Shown in pieces: positions 1 to 6,573 of a stretch of 8,616 bases of DNA (its first letter is position 1; every line of letters begins with the position of its first letter). Source of the DNA: RGIG5579 sp045655865 (GTDB lineage: Bacteria; Bacillota; Clostridia; Oscillospirales; SIG627). The stretch lies in NCBI GenBank assembly GCA_045655865.1, contig JAZOQB010000020.1:1-8616 (forward strand), given 5' to 3'. Made by a program: the position numbers and the translations under genes. Below the pieces are notes generated by a model that was not told the origin of the DNA, did not search any database, and worked only from the letters and a program-made list of their open reading frames with translations.

Positions 1-977
1 TCTGCTTTGCGGTGGCAGGTCTATCAATTATCGTGGAGAAACTCATTCCCGGTGAACTTTTGGGGGCATCCATCATCGCGCTGTTTCTGGGAACGATCAT
101 AAATCGTTTTTTTCATCCCGAGTGGATACAGCCCGCGCTTAAATTTGCATCTAAAAAAATACTGAAGGTTGCGATTGTTCTTTTGGGCGCATCGTTATCT
201 GTCAATACCGTTATGTCGGTTGGTAAGATGACATTCTTGGTGATGATATTTACTTTTGCGATGTGTTTTGGAGGCGGTTACTTCATTAGAAAAGCCTTTG
301 GGCTTAACTGGAAACTGTCCAATCTCATTTCTGCCGGAACCGGCATTTGCGGAGGATCTGCCGTAGCAGCGATCGCTCCGGTAATCGATGCCGACGATAA
401 GGATATAGCATTTGCTATGTCCTCCACTTTTCTGTTTGATATGGTGATGGTCGCGCTTTATCCTATTATGGGAAAGGCGTTGGGGATGACTGATATTGCT
501 TATGGTATTTGGGCGGGAACGTCAGTGAACGATACTGCAAGTGTTGTAGCTTCCGGATATGCATTTTCAGAGATTGCGGGAGATTTCGCCACCATGGTAA
601 AACTCACTCGCACCATTGCCATTATTCCAACGGTCTTGGTTTTTGCATGGATCAGTACTCGCTTGAAGCGGAAGGAAATGAAAGCACAAAATAACGGTAA
701 AAAGGTAAACCTTGTGAAAATCACACCTTGGTTTATCGGCGGATTTTTGCTGTTGGCAATTTTGAATAGTGTTGGTTTGGTTCCCGTTGCAGCCTCAGGG
801 GTTATGAAAGGGATCAGCAAATTTTTAATGGTAACTGCTCTGGCCGCCATTGGCTTGGGTACGAGCATCGCTGATTTCAAAAAAGCCGGCCTGAAACCAA
901 TGTTTTACGGAATCACAATAGACACCTTAGTAAGCTTAACAGCTTTGGTTGTTATTTGGTGTATGGGTTTCATGTGA
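1..977 (+). CDS. yeiH: YeiH/UPF0324 family membrane protein (putative sulfate exporter), 5' end cut by window
   Basis: Multi-pass inner-membrane protein of the family annotated as putative sulfate exporters (Pfam Cons_hypoth698); the substrate is not firmly established. The frame is open to the window edge (codons start at base 3), and the GTG at 12 is very probably internal, because the family normally has further N-terminal residues and a first membrane segment there. Numbering from that GTG, two family signatures are clear: GTGICGGSAVAAIAPV at 109-124 and GIWAGTSVNDTASVVA at 165-180, both in or next to membrane segments. A basic loop lies around 217-236 (RLKRKEMKAQNNGKK) and the C-terminal IGLGTSIADFKKAGLKP stretch at 280-296. 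The gene ends at TGA 975-977. The 102 bases from there to the next promoter are A/T-rich, with no convincing hairpin terminator. A decayed second copy of the C-terminus lies at 6574-6687. The family call is firm, the transported substrate is not. Confidence 0.9.
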   Translation, partial: CFAVAGLSIIVEKLIPGELLGASIIALFLGTIINRFFHPEWIQPALKFASKKILKVAIVLLGASLSVNTVMSVGKMTFLVMIFTFAMCFGGGYFIRKAFGLNWKLSNLISAGTGICGGSAVAAIAPVIDADDKDIAFAMSSTFLFDMVMVALYPIMGKALGMTDIAYGIWAGTSVNDTASVVASGYAFSEIAGDFATMVKLTRTIAIIPTVLVFAWISTRLKRKEMKAQNNGKKVNLVKITPWFIGGFLLLAILNSVGLVPVAASGVMKGISKFLMVTALAAIGLGTSIADFKKAGLKPMFYGITIDTLVSLTALVVIWCMGFM

Positions 978-1079
978 GCATCAAAAAACAAACAGGCATC
1001 TCTCCTCTTGAATTTAAAAATTAAAAATCGATCCTCATGGACGCGCAAGATACAAAACAATAAAAAACGTAAGGTGAGA

Positions 1080-1108
1080 TTGTAAACAACGGTAGGTTGT
1101 GGTATACT
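1080..1108 (+). promoter_or_regulatory. Sigma-A type promoter of the C-N hydrolase gene
   Basis: The -35 is TTGTAA (1080-1085), the spacer exactly 17 bp, and the -10 TATACT (1103-1108). The expected transcription start is near 1115. That is downstream of the TTG at 1113, so the hydrolase must start further in, at 1134. The 9-mer GGTATACTT (1101-1109) recurs at the promoter of the next gene. Confidence 0.75.
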
Positions 1109-1121
1109 TTTCTTGGAAGGT

Positions 1122-1136
1122 AGGTGCAGAATTTTG
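1122..1136 (+). promoter_or_regulatory. Ribosome binding site and TTG start of the C-N hydrolase
   Basis: AGGTG (1122-1126) lies 7 bases before TTG 1134-1136, which gives an N-terminus MKITVVQPP, the usual beta-strand opening of nitrilase-fold proteins. The longer in-frame TTG at 1113 sits 4 bases after the -10 box and would be at or before the transcription start, so it is rejected. The mRNA leader would be only about 20 bases. There is no in-frame ATG near the conserved N-terminus. Confidence 0.7.
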
Positions 1137-1934
1137 AAGATTACCGTAGTACAACCGCCCTATTTTATGGGCGAGCATCCTGATGAGAGCATTGCAAAAT
1201 TTTTAATTTGCCGGCTGGAAGAAGCCGAAAGTGATTCTCTTATCGTTTTGCCCGAATACTCAAATGCGGGCGGGATTTCAGATCCCGAGAAGGAAAAGGC
1301 GGCCATGCCGCGCGCCAAGATGATGCTGGAGAAGGCGGCGTTGGTAGCCCGGGAAAAGGGCGCTTACGTGGCGATCAACGTTTTGGAAGAGCGAAACGGA
1401 GTGATCAAGAACAGCAGTTATTTATTTGATAAAAAGGGAAAGGTGGCATTTGTTTATGATAAGATCCACCTGCCTCCTTCCGAGATCAGTTTGGGCGTTG
1501 AGCGCGGAGAGGGCGCGTGCATTTGTGACCTTGACGGGATCCGCTTTGGCTTTTTGACCTGCTACGACGTTTATTTTAATGAACAGATCGAGTATTTGGC
1601 GTCGAAAAAGCCTGATATTATCCTGATTCCCGGTTATCAGCGCGGAGAAAAAACGGATATTATCCGTGCGCAGACAAAAATGATCGCCTTCCGTTGCAAT
1701 GCCTTTGTTGCCAAGTCTTCTTATTCTATGGATAGCGATGAAAAGGGCGGCTGCTCCATGATCATTGCCCCGGACGGAAGCGTTCTGAAAGATATGGGTA
1801 AAGAAATCGGCAGCGTTTCGGAAGAAGTGGATATAAAATGGAAGTATATGCGTACGGCCGGATTTGGCGGGAACGTGATCCGCAACGACGATTTTATCAA
1901 CCAGGGCCTGTGGCCCCAAGCATTTGAAAAGTAG
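1134..1934 (+). CDS. Nitrilase-superfamily carbon-nitrogen hydrolase
   Basis: A cytoplasmic hydrolase of 266 residues from TTG 1134, the normal size for a single-domain CN_hydrolase (Pfam PF00795) protein, which cleaves amide or other C-N bonds through a Glu-Lys-Cys triad. All three catalytic positions are visible: Glu41 in LPEYSN, Lys110 in YDKIHLPP and the nucleophile Cys143 in LTCYDVYF. The region VAKSSYSMDSDEKGGCSMIIAPDG near 190-220 matches the late strands of the fold. There is no signal peptide and no fused domain. Plausible substrates are small amides such as omega-amides, carbamoyl compounds or amino-acid amides, but nothing in the sequence selects one. It has its own promoter and terminator. 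The next gene, an amino-acid or amine symporter with a very similar promoter, suggests a shared nitrogen-compound role, which is inference. The superfamily and active site are clear; the substrate is unknown. Confidence 0.9.
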   Translation: MKITVVQPPYFMGEHPDESIAKFLICRLEEAESDSLIVLPEYSNAGGISDPEKEKAAMPRAKMMLEKAALVAREKGAYVAINVLEERNGVIKNSSYLFDKKGKVAFVYDKIHLPPSEISLGVERGEGACICDLDGIRFGFLTCYDVYFNEQIEYLASKKPDIILIPGYQRGEKTDIIRAQTKMIAFRCNAFVAKSSYSMDSDEKGGCSMIIAPDGSVLKDMGKEIGSVSEEVDIKWKYMRTAGFGGNVIRNDDFINQGLWPQAFEK

Positions 1935-1959
1935 ATCGGGCGATCGGGCGGCACGTGGC

Positions 1960-1993
1960 AAAGAAAAGCACTCCTTGGAGTGCTTTTCTTTTT
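1960..1993 (+). terminator. Rho-independent terminator of the C-N hydrolase gene
   Basis: A long perfect stem, AAAGAAAAGCACTC paired with GAGTGCTTTTCTTT, closes on the 4-base loop CTTG and runs into a T run ending at 1993. It begins 26 bases after the TAG stop. The A-rich left arm could also help termination on the opposite strand. Confidence 0.88.
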
Positions 1994-2006
1994 GGAATGA
2001 CGTTTG

Positions 2007-2053
2007 CCGGGCTACTGCGTACTCCGTTGCGTTGCAGCAGAGCAGCGACCCGG
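2007..2053. repeat. Imperfect GC-rich inverted repeat between terminator and promoter
   Basis: CCGGG (2007-2011) pairs with CCCGG (2049-2053). After three weak or mismatched positions, CTGC near 2015-2018 pairs with GCAG near 2042-2045, and the loop is rich in GTTGC/GCAGC. The element is more GC-rich than its surroundings. It lies outside both the terminator before it and the promoter after it. It could be a dispersed palindromic repeat or a structured relic, but the pairing is imperfect. No gene is supported between 1935 and 2176. Confidence 0.3.
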
Positions 2054-2097
2054 TTTGGGATGCACGCAAAACACCCCTTTTTTTCTGGGGCGCTCCC

Positions 2098-2126
2098 TTT
2101 ACAAAACGGAAAATTTTTGGTATACT
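2098..2126 (+). promoter_or_regulatory. Sigma-A type promoter of the NSS symporter gene
   Basis: The -35 is TTTACA (2098-2103), the spacer exactly 17 bp, and the -10 TATACT (2121-2126). Transcription should begin near 2133, leaving a leader of about 44 bases before ATG 2177. The -10 sits in the same GGTATACTT 9-mer as the upstream hydrolase promoter. No operator palindrome is evident. Confidence 0.78.
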
Positions 2127-2176
2127 TGAGAGAAAAATGGGCATCGGGAATCGGTGCGGATCAAAGGAGACAGTAG

Positions 2177-3577
2177 ATGGAACGAGAAAAGCTGGGAAGC
2201 CGACTGGGTTTCATTCTGCTTAGTGCAGGATGCGCCATTGGGTGCGGCAATGTTTGGAAATTTCCCTGGATGGCAGGGCAGAACGGCGGTGGCGCTTTTG
2301 TTTTGATTTACTTGATTTGTCTTGTTGTGCTGGGACTTCCCGTGATGGTAATGGAGTTTGCTCTGGGCCGCGCCAGCCAGGCAAGCCCGATCGGGATTCA
2401 TAAGAAATTGCAAAAGCCCGGTCAGAAGTGGCACTGGCATGGAAAAATGGCGCTTCTGGCAAATTTTATTTTAATGATGTTTTACACCTGTGTTACCGGC
2501 TGGATGCTTTACTATTTTATCAAGTTTGTCATGGGAGATATGACCTCTCTTCCCGCCAATGAGGTGACAGCGCAGTTTGACGCTATGCTCTCCAGTCCCG
2601 CAATTATGATAGGCTTTATGGCCATTGTAGTGTTTTTGGGCTTTTTGATCCTTTCGCTCGGCTTGCAAAAGGGCGTAGAAAAGGTTACCAAATACATGAT
2701 GCTGGTGCTCTTTGGTCTGATGATCGTTCTGGCGGTGAACAGTTTTACTTTGGATGGCGCCAAAGAAGGACTGTCCTTCTATTTGAAGCCCGATCTTTCC
2801 AAGATCGACAGCAGTGTTGTGGTAGCTGCAATGAACCAGGCGTTCTTTACTTTAAGTCTTGGAATCGGTTCTATGGCCATTTTCGGAAGCTATATCGGAA
2901 AAGAGCGCTCGCTTGCCGGCGAATCGCTGAATATTTTGGGTCTGGATACCTTTGTTGCCCTAATGTCCGGGCTGATCATTTTCCCTGCCTGCTTTACTTA
3001 CGATATTGAAGTGGGTGCAGGTCCCGGCCTTCTGTTTAATTCCATGGCAACGGTATTTCATCACATGTCCGGCGGCCGATTCTGGGGAAGTTTGTTCTTT
3101 CTCTTTATGTTTTTTGCGGCGATGTCAACGGTGATCGCCGTTTGCGAGAATATTTTGGCAATGATCCGTGAAATGACCGGCTGGAGCCGGGCGAAGGGCT
3201 GTGTTGTGGCAGGAATTTCGGTATTGGTGCTTTCTTTGCCCTGCGCCTTGGGATTTAACCTCCTCTCCGGTTTTACTCCCTTTCAAACCGGTTCTGGCGT
3301 ACTGGATCTGGAGGACTTTTTGGTATCCAATATCTGTCTGCCCCTGGGCGCACTGGCATACGTTTTGTTCTGTGTCAGCAAAAAGGGCTGGGGATTTGAC
3401 AAGTTCTTGGAGGAAGCCAATACCGGTAAGGGACTGAAGATGCCCCGCATCTTAAAGCCCTATCTGACCTACGTTTTGCCTGTGATCATCATTGCAATTT
3501 TCATCATCGGTATTTTTACCTATCCCTTTTCCGACAACTTTACCCTTTGGCAATGGGTAAAATCTATGATTTCTTAA
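2177..3577 (+). CDS. Neurotransmitter:sodium symporter (NSS) family transporter
   Basis: An inner-membrane Na+-coupled symporter of 466 residues of the SNF/NSS family (LeuT, Tyt1, MhsT relatives), which usually imports amino acids or related amines. AAGGAG (2164-2169) lies 7 bases before ATG. TM1 carries the unwound signature SAGCAIGCGNVWKFPW (16-31), with Asn25 at the Na1 ligand position, followed by GQNGGGAF at 34-41. TM2 holds Glu60 in MEFALGR. LGLQKGVEKVTKYMM at 161-175 is the conserved loop. TM6 is QAFFTLSLGIGSMAIFGSY at 221-239. TM8 has AAMST at 314-318, aligning with the LeuT Na2 ligands. Asp380 in LDLEDF fits the LeuT Asp404 gate position. About eleven membrane segments fit, as in many bacterial members. 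The usual gate arginine of the RFP motif is lysine here (Lys28). The substrate cannot be read from sequence; the hydrolase upstream hints at an amide- or amine-bearing compound. Confidence 0.93.
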   Translation: MEREKLGSRLGFILLSAGCAIGCGNVWKFPWMAGQNGGGAFVLIYLICLVVLGLPVMVMEFALGRASQASPIGIHKKLQKPGQKWHWHGKMALLANFILMMFYTCVTGWMLYYFIKFVMGDMTSLPANEVTAQFDAMLSSPAIMIGFMAIVVFLGFLILSLGLQKGVEKVTKYMMLVLFGLMIVLAVNSFTLDGAKEGLSFYLKPDLSKIDSSVVVAAMNQAFFTLSLGIGSMAIFGSYIGKERSLAGESLNILGLDTFVALMSGLIIFPACFTYDIEVGAGPGLLFNSMATVFHHMSGGRFWGSLFFLFMFFAAMSTVIAVCENILAMIREMTGWSRAKGCVVAGISVLVLSLPCALGFNLLSGFTPFQTGSGVLDLEDFLVSNICLPLGALAYVLFCVSKKGWGFDKFLEEANTGKGLKMPRILKPYLTYVLPVIIIAIFIIGIFTYPFSDNFTLWQWVKSMIS

Positions 3578-3587
3578 AGAAAGAACG

Positions 3588-3628
3588 AAACAGAGACAGT
3601 TCACAAAAGAAACTGTCTCTGTTTTTTT
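3588..3628 (+). terminator. Rho-independent terminator of the NSS symporter gene
   Basis: A perfect 14-bp stem, AAACAGAGACAGTT (3588-3601) with AACTGTCTCTGTTT (3611-3624), has a 9-base loop and is followed by a T run to 3628. It begins 10 bases after the TAA stop. Read from the other strand the hairpin also has a T-rich tail, so it may back up termination of the converging operon. Confidence 0.9.
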
Positions 3629-3634
3629 ACAAAG

Positions 3635-3661
3635 AAAAGGAGAGGCTTTCCCTCTCCTTTT
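3635..3661. terminator. Bidirectional terminator hairpin between converging genes
   Basis: AAAAGGAGAGG (3635-3645) pairs with CCTCTCCTTTT (3651-3661) around a 5-base loop. On the + strand it runs into a T run; on the minus strand the flanking A-rich stretch supplies a T-rich tail. It starts about 10 bases past the stop of the minus-strand lipoprotein gene, so it is the likely main terminator of that operon and a second terminator for the symporter. Confidence 0.82.
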
Positions 3662-3671
3662 TTTGCTTTAT

Positions 3672-5177
3672 TTATTTTTCCTTGCAGGCGTTTAGAAGGC
3701 GGAGCAGTTCGTCCCGGAATTCTTCTCCGCTTCCATCTACAACGCGGGAAACGTAGTTTTCATAGCAACCGCTCACATCGTACTGACTTCCCGATACGGT
3801 GCATTCCCAAGCGGGAACGTAGCCGTGGGAACCGTTGGTATAGCCGCACACAAAAGTCATTTTAAAGGGGCTTTTTTCGCGGAGCTGAATTCCGTTTTGG
3901 TGGAACATTTCATAGGGCGCGCCGGCAAATCCGATCTCGCCGAAGGAAATGGCGGAAAAGCGCATGCTGATCTTTTCTCCTATGCTCTTGTTGAGATTGC
4001 GATACACGCAACTTTCTGCGGCTGAAGCATTGACAAAGGTACTCTGATTTGCCAACAGCTGCTGCTTTTTGACGGGATCCTTTTCATTGTAAATTGCGGA
4101 TGCCAGTGCAACGGTGGCCGCATCGTCTTTGCGAACGGTGCCCTCGTAAAGACTTGATTCTTTTTGGATTTTGCCGGTTTGAACTTTGGTCTCCCCGTTG
4201 AGTGCTTCGCGCACGGTGGTCATGAAGGCGGGAATGGAATCCATATAGGTGTTATAAACGCGATCCCCTTTGAGCGCGCTAAATACCGTGCATCCGGCTG
4301 CGCCCTGATAATAGGCAAAGTGAACGTCCAGTTCTTTTTCGGCCGCTTGGCGGAAATCGTGAATAAAATCAGCGGAAACCACGTGGCCAAAATATTTTGT
4401 GGCAACGCCGTAGTGGGTCTGATAGTTGACCATCAATACGTCTTTTTTCTCCCCACGGTCAAAGCGCATGGTGCGCAGCTCGGTATCGGGCTGGGATTCA
4501 TATCCTACCACGTTTTGAGTGGAATCGGTGGTGACTCTGCCGTCGGAAGTGATATAGCGGCGGACAAAGGAAATGTCTTTGGTATTGCCCTTGCCGACAA
4601 ATGCTTCCGCGGGAGTAAGGTCGCGAAGAGATTCTTCGGTCACTTCATTTAATTTTTGGTAGTAAAGGGTATACCAAGCCTGCATACCGGAGGCGGTTTC
4701 CGTGCCTGCATCCGGCGAGGAATGGTTGTGGGTGGCGGTGAAAAACATGCTATCCTGTCCAATGCCAAGGTGCCCGAATTTCTTTTCCACCATTCTCATG
4801 GACGGTTCTACAATAGCGGAAAAGCTCTGGCGCAGATCCAGCGAATAGAAAAGAGCGGTCTCTTCCCCGTCGGAAATGGAAATACAGGTGATTTGCACCG
4901 GATCGTGGATCGTGTTGGTGACAGCGCCTTCATAGGTGAGAACGGGGATTTTTGGCGACATATCTTTTCGGGCGTAGCCTACGCTAAAGCCCTCAGGCAA
5001 GGTAATGGGGCCGTCTTTCTTGCCGGAAGAGCTGGCCGGATCGTTTGTTCCTTCGCCGGAAGAGCCGGTTTGGGTTTGTTCTCCGGTTTCCTTGGGAACT
5101 TCCAGCTGAGTGGAAGCACAACTTGCAAACGACAGAACCATACAAGAAATCAAAACAAGTGCAAGAATTCGTTTCAT
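3672..5177 (-). CDS. Lipoprotein with neutral/alkaline ceramidase-like domain
   Basis: A predicted surface lipoprotein of 501 residues. Lys-Arg and a hydrophobic stretch lead to Cys20 in LSFASC, a lipobox with an unusual Phe at -3. A Gly/Ser/Thr-rich linker covers about 30-57. The rest resembles the neutral/alkaline non-lysosomal ceramidase N-terminal domain (PF04734): FSVGYARKDMSPK at 64-76, HDPVQ at 91-95, the metal-site motif TATHNHSSPD with His150 and His152, NYQTHYGV with His255, SADF at 268-271, then APYEMF with Glu423 and NGSHGYVPAWE with Tyr453. These match the zinc ligands described for Pseudomonas ceramidase. The loop normally reading GD-x-(S/N)-P is GAAGCTVF (292-299) here, so the family nucleophile position looks altered and true ceramidase activity is doubtful. 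It may be another metallohydrolase acting outside the membrane. AAGGAG (5185-5190) lies 7 bases before ATG, and an ATGA overlap couples it to the permease. Confidence 0.82.
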   Translation of the reverse strand: MKRILALVLISCMVLSFASCASTQLEVPKETGEQTQTGSSGEGTNDPASSSGKKDGPITLPEGFSVGYARKDMSPKIPVLTYEGAVTNTIHDPVQITCISISDGEETALFYSLDLRQSFSAIVEPSMRMVEKKFGHLGIGQDSMFFTATHNHSSPDAGTETASGMQAWYTLYYQKLNEVTEESLRDLTPAEAFVGKGNTKDISFVRRYITSDGRVTTDSTQNVVGYESQPDTELRTMRFDRGEKKDVLMVNYQTHYGVATKYFGHVVSADFIHDFRQAAEKELDVHFAYYQGAAGCTVFSALKGDRVYNTYMDSIPAFMTTVREALNGETKVQTGKIQKESSLYEGTVRKDDAATVALASAIYNEKDPVKKQQLLANQSTFVNASAAESCVYRNLNKSIGEKISMRFSAISFGEIGFAGAPYEMFHQNGIQLREKSPFKMTFVCGYTNGSHGYVPAWECTVSGSQYDVSGCYENYVSRVVDGSGEEFRDELLRLLNACKEK

Positions 5178-5190
5178 TCTTCTTCTCCTT
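5174..5190 (-). promoter_or_regulatory. Coupled stop/start (ATGA) with internal ribosome binding site
   Basis: The TGA of the permease gene (5174-5176) and the ATG of the lipoprotein gene (5175-5177) share the tetranucleotide ATGA. An AAGGAG site (5185-5190) lies inside the last permease codons. This shows a two-gene operon with probable translational coupling, so the two products should be made together. Confidence 0.88.
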
Positions 5191-6448
5191 CTGCCGCTAA
5201 AACGGCATTTTTTTGTTTAAAGGCGGCGCGCACGACAAATTGGAAGCACACGCTCACTCCGATCAGCACAACGCTGAAAAACCAAAAACAGTTGCGGTAA
5301 TCCCCGGTGAGTTTGCGGAACAGTTCGCACAAGGGGGTTCCCAAACACAGTCCCAGGGAATTCATTGCCATAAAAATTCCCAAGACCTTGTTATAGGCTG
5401 CAGAGCCAAATAGATCGCCGGTCAGCAAGGGGATCATGACCGTTTCCAGCGGTAAGGCCAAATAGCCGCATACGGTGGCGATGATTGCCATTGCCAGGCC
5501 GAGCGTAGAGTTTGTAAGGGAGCCGTTTAAAACGAAGGCGATAATACCGGAAATCTGGCACACCATGAGAGCTACCCTCAGACCCCATTTGTCATAAGTT
5601 GCACCGGTGGTCATTTTGGAAAAGGTCAGCGTCAGGGCTCCAATCGTGGATGCGGCGGCAATAAAGGTGGGAGACAGGCCAAGGTCTGTCAGATAAACAA
5701 TGGTTGTGTTGCCAACGCTTTGCAAGCTGATACCGGTGAGGAATATCATGGCTGCGGTGACGTAAAAATAGGGCTTTTTGATTACGTCACTGTATTCCAG
5801 ACCGCTCCAAATCGCCCCCTTTTTTGATGTTTTCTTACCGTTTTCGGCAGGGCTATGGGTAGGATTGTTCCGCAAAAAGCAGAGAATGACAACGCTGATG
5901 ACCACGTTGAGCGCGGCCATCAAAAAATAGGCTTTTCGATAACCAAAGGTTTCGCCGTTGTTGATGATCGGGGTGACGATCTGGGCTGAGATGGCACTGC
6001 CGACACCGTTGGCAGACATTACGATACCGGTATATCTTCCGATGTTTTCCTGAAACCAATGCCGCACAATGGCACCGGCCATGGTGCCCCCTACGAAAAC
6101 AATGCCAAAGCCCAGCAAAGCGCCGGCCAGATAGAAGTGATAAACGTTGGTGCCGACCATGCGCAGAACGGTGGAACCGATCATTGCCGCAAGGCCCATG
6201 GAGACCATCTTCCGAACGCCGAAGCGGCTTACCAGTGTTCCGAAAGATAGGGCAACAAGCACCTGCACGGCATAGCGGATGCTGTTGGAGTAAGAGTAGG
6301 CCAGACGGTCGATCTGCAACGCATCGGTAATGGGAACTGTATATAGGCCATTATTACTGCTGCAAAAACCAAGGACAGCAAATTCCATTAAAAAGCAGAC
6401 CACCAAGATGACCCATTTGTAGTCGATGGAGGAGCGTTTTGCTTTCAT
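5174..6448 (-). CDS. MFS permease, OFA-like
   Basis: A 12-segment major facilitator superfamily transporter of 424 residues in the inner membrane. The first helix (about 10-30) is followed by the loop-2/3 motif GTLVSRFGVRK (70-80), the MFS motif A, and a second copy appears as TGATYDKWGLR (281-291) in the second half. A central charged loop, PTHSPAENGKKTSKKG (196-211), separates two six-helix halves. The helix-4 motif region GFGIVFVGGTMAGAIVRHW (113-131) and RYTGIVMSANGVGSA (138-152) resembles oxalate:formate-antiporter-like and monocarboxylate-type MFS proteins, so an organic acid or small carbohydrate derivative is plausible but not shown. GAGAGG (6457-6462) lies 8 bases before ATG. It is first gene of the operon with the ceramidase-like lipoprotein, under an extended -10 promoter with a tandem repeat upstream. 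It probably imports what the lipoprotein releases. Confidence 0.87.
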   Translation of the reverse strand: MKAKRSSIDYKWVILVVCFLMEFAVLGFCSSNNGLYTVPITDALQIDRLAYSYSNSIRYAVQVLVALSFGTLVSRFGVRKMVSMGLAAMIGSTVLRMVGTNVYHFYLAGALLGFGIVFVGGTMAGAIVRHWFQENIGRYTGIVMSANGVGSAISAQIVTPIINNGETFGYRKAYFLMAALNVVISVVILCFLRNNPTHSPAENGKKTSKKGAIWSGLEYSDVIKKPYFYVTAAMIFLTGISLQSVGNTTIVYLTDLGLSPTFIAAASTIGALTLTFSKMTTGATYDKWGLRVALMVCQISGIIAFVLNGSLTNSTLGLAMAIIATVCGYLALPLETVMIPLLTGDLFGSAAYNKVLGIFMAMNSLGLCLGTPLCELFRKLTGDYRNCFWFFSVVLIGVSVCFQFVVRAAFKQKNAVLAAEGEEE

Positions 6449-6480
6449 GCACCATACCTCTCATGTTACGTTTCCCCGAC

Positions 6481-6509
6481 ATTATAACACAAAAAAATTT
6501 GTTTGGCTA
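6481..6509 (-). promoter_or_regulatory. Extended -10 promoter of the permease-lipoprotein operon
   Basis: On the minus strand TATAAT (6481-6486) is preceded by TGT, an extended -10. With a 17-bp spacer the -35 is TAGCCA (6504-6509), which keeps four of six consensus bases. The region upstream is A/T-rich. Transcription should start near 6474, giving a leader of about 25 bases. A perfect consensus -10 with a poor -35 is what an activator-dependent promoter would show. Confidence 0.72.
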
Positions 6510-6525
6510 TAGATAATAATTTGTT

Positions 6526-6547
6526 TTTATTTGAACTTTATTTGAAC
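6526..6547. repeat. Perfect tandem 11-bp direct repeat upstream of the permease promoter
   Basis: TTTATTTGAAC occurs twice back to back (6526-6536 and 6537-6547), which reads GTTCAAATAAA twice on the minus strand. The 11-bp period is about one helical turn, and the pair sits at roughly -52 to -73 from the predicted start. AraC-family activators often bind direct repeats just upstream of a -35, so the regulator encoded next door is the first candidate. A replication-slippage scar is the alternative. Confidence 0.6.
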
Positions 6548-6573
6548 GAAAAGTGTACGGATTTTGGCCGGAC

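Noticed and set aside
12..14. GTG as the true start of yeiH
   Set aside because: The frame is open to the window edge, no ribosome binding site is visible in the 11 bases before it, and the family has additional N-terminal residues.
978..1079. Possible terminator or small gene after yeiH
   Set aside because: The stretch is A/T-rich, with no GC-rich stem followed by a T run and no credible ribosome binding site plus open frame.
1422..2144. 240-codon open frame on the minus strand
   Set aside because: Antisense to the C-N hydrolase, whose catalytic triad is intact; it also spans that gene's terminator, and the translation shows no recognisable domain.
1924..2223. Open frames on the + strand covering the hydrolase-symporter gap (also 1955-2176)
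   Set aside because: They run through a strong terminator hairpin and the symporter promoter, overlap the symporter start, and encode no recognisable motif.
4164..5300. Long + strand open frames (4164-4652 and 4656-5300)
   Set aside because: Antisense shadows of the ceramidase-like lipoprotein gene, which has a signal peptide, family motifs and a ribosome binding site.
6460..6478. Possible cre box in the permease leader (GGGGAAACGTAACATG on the minus strand)
   Set aside because: It lacks the left TG and its right CA is one base out of register, so it does not fit the consensus.
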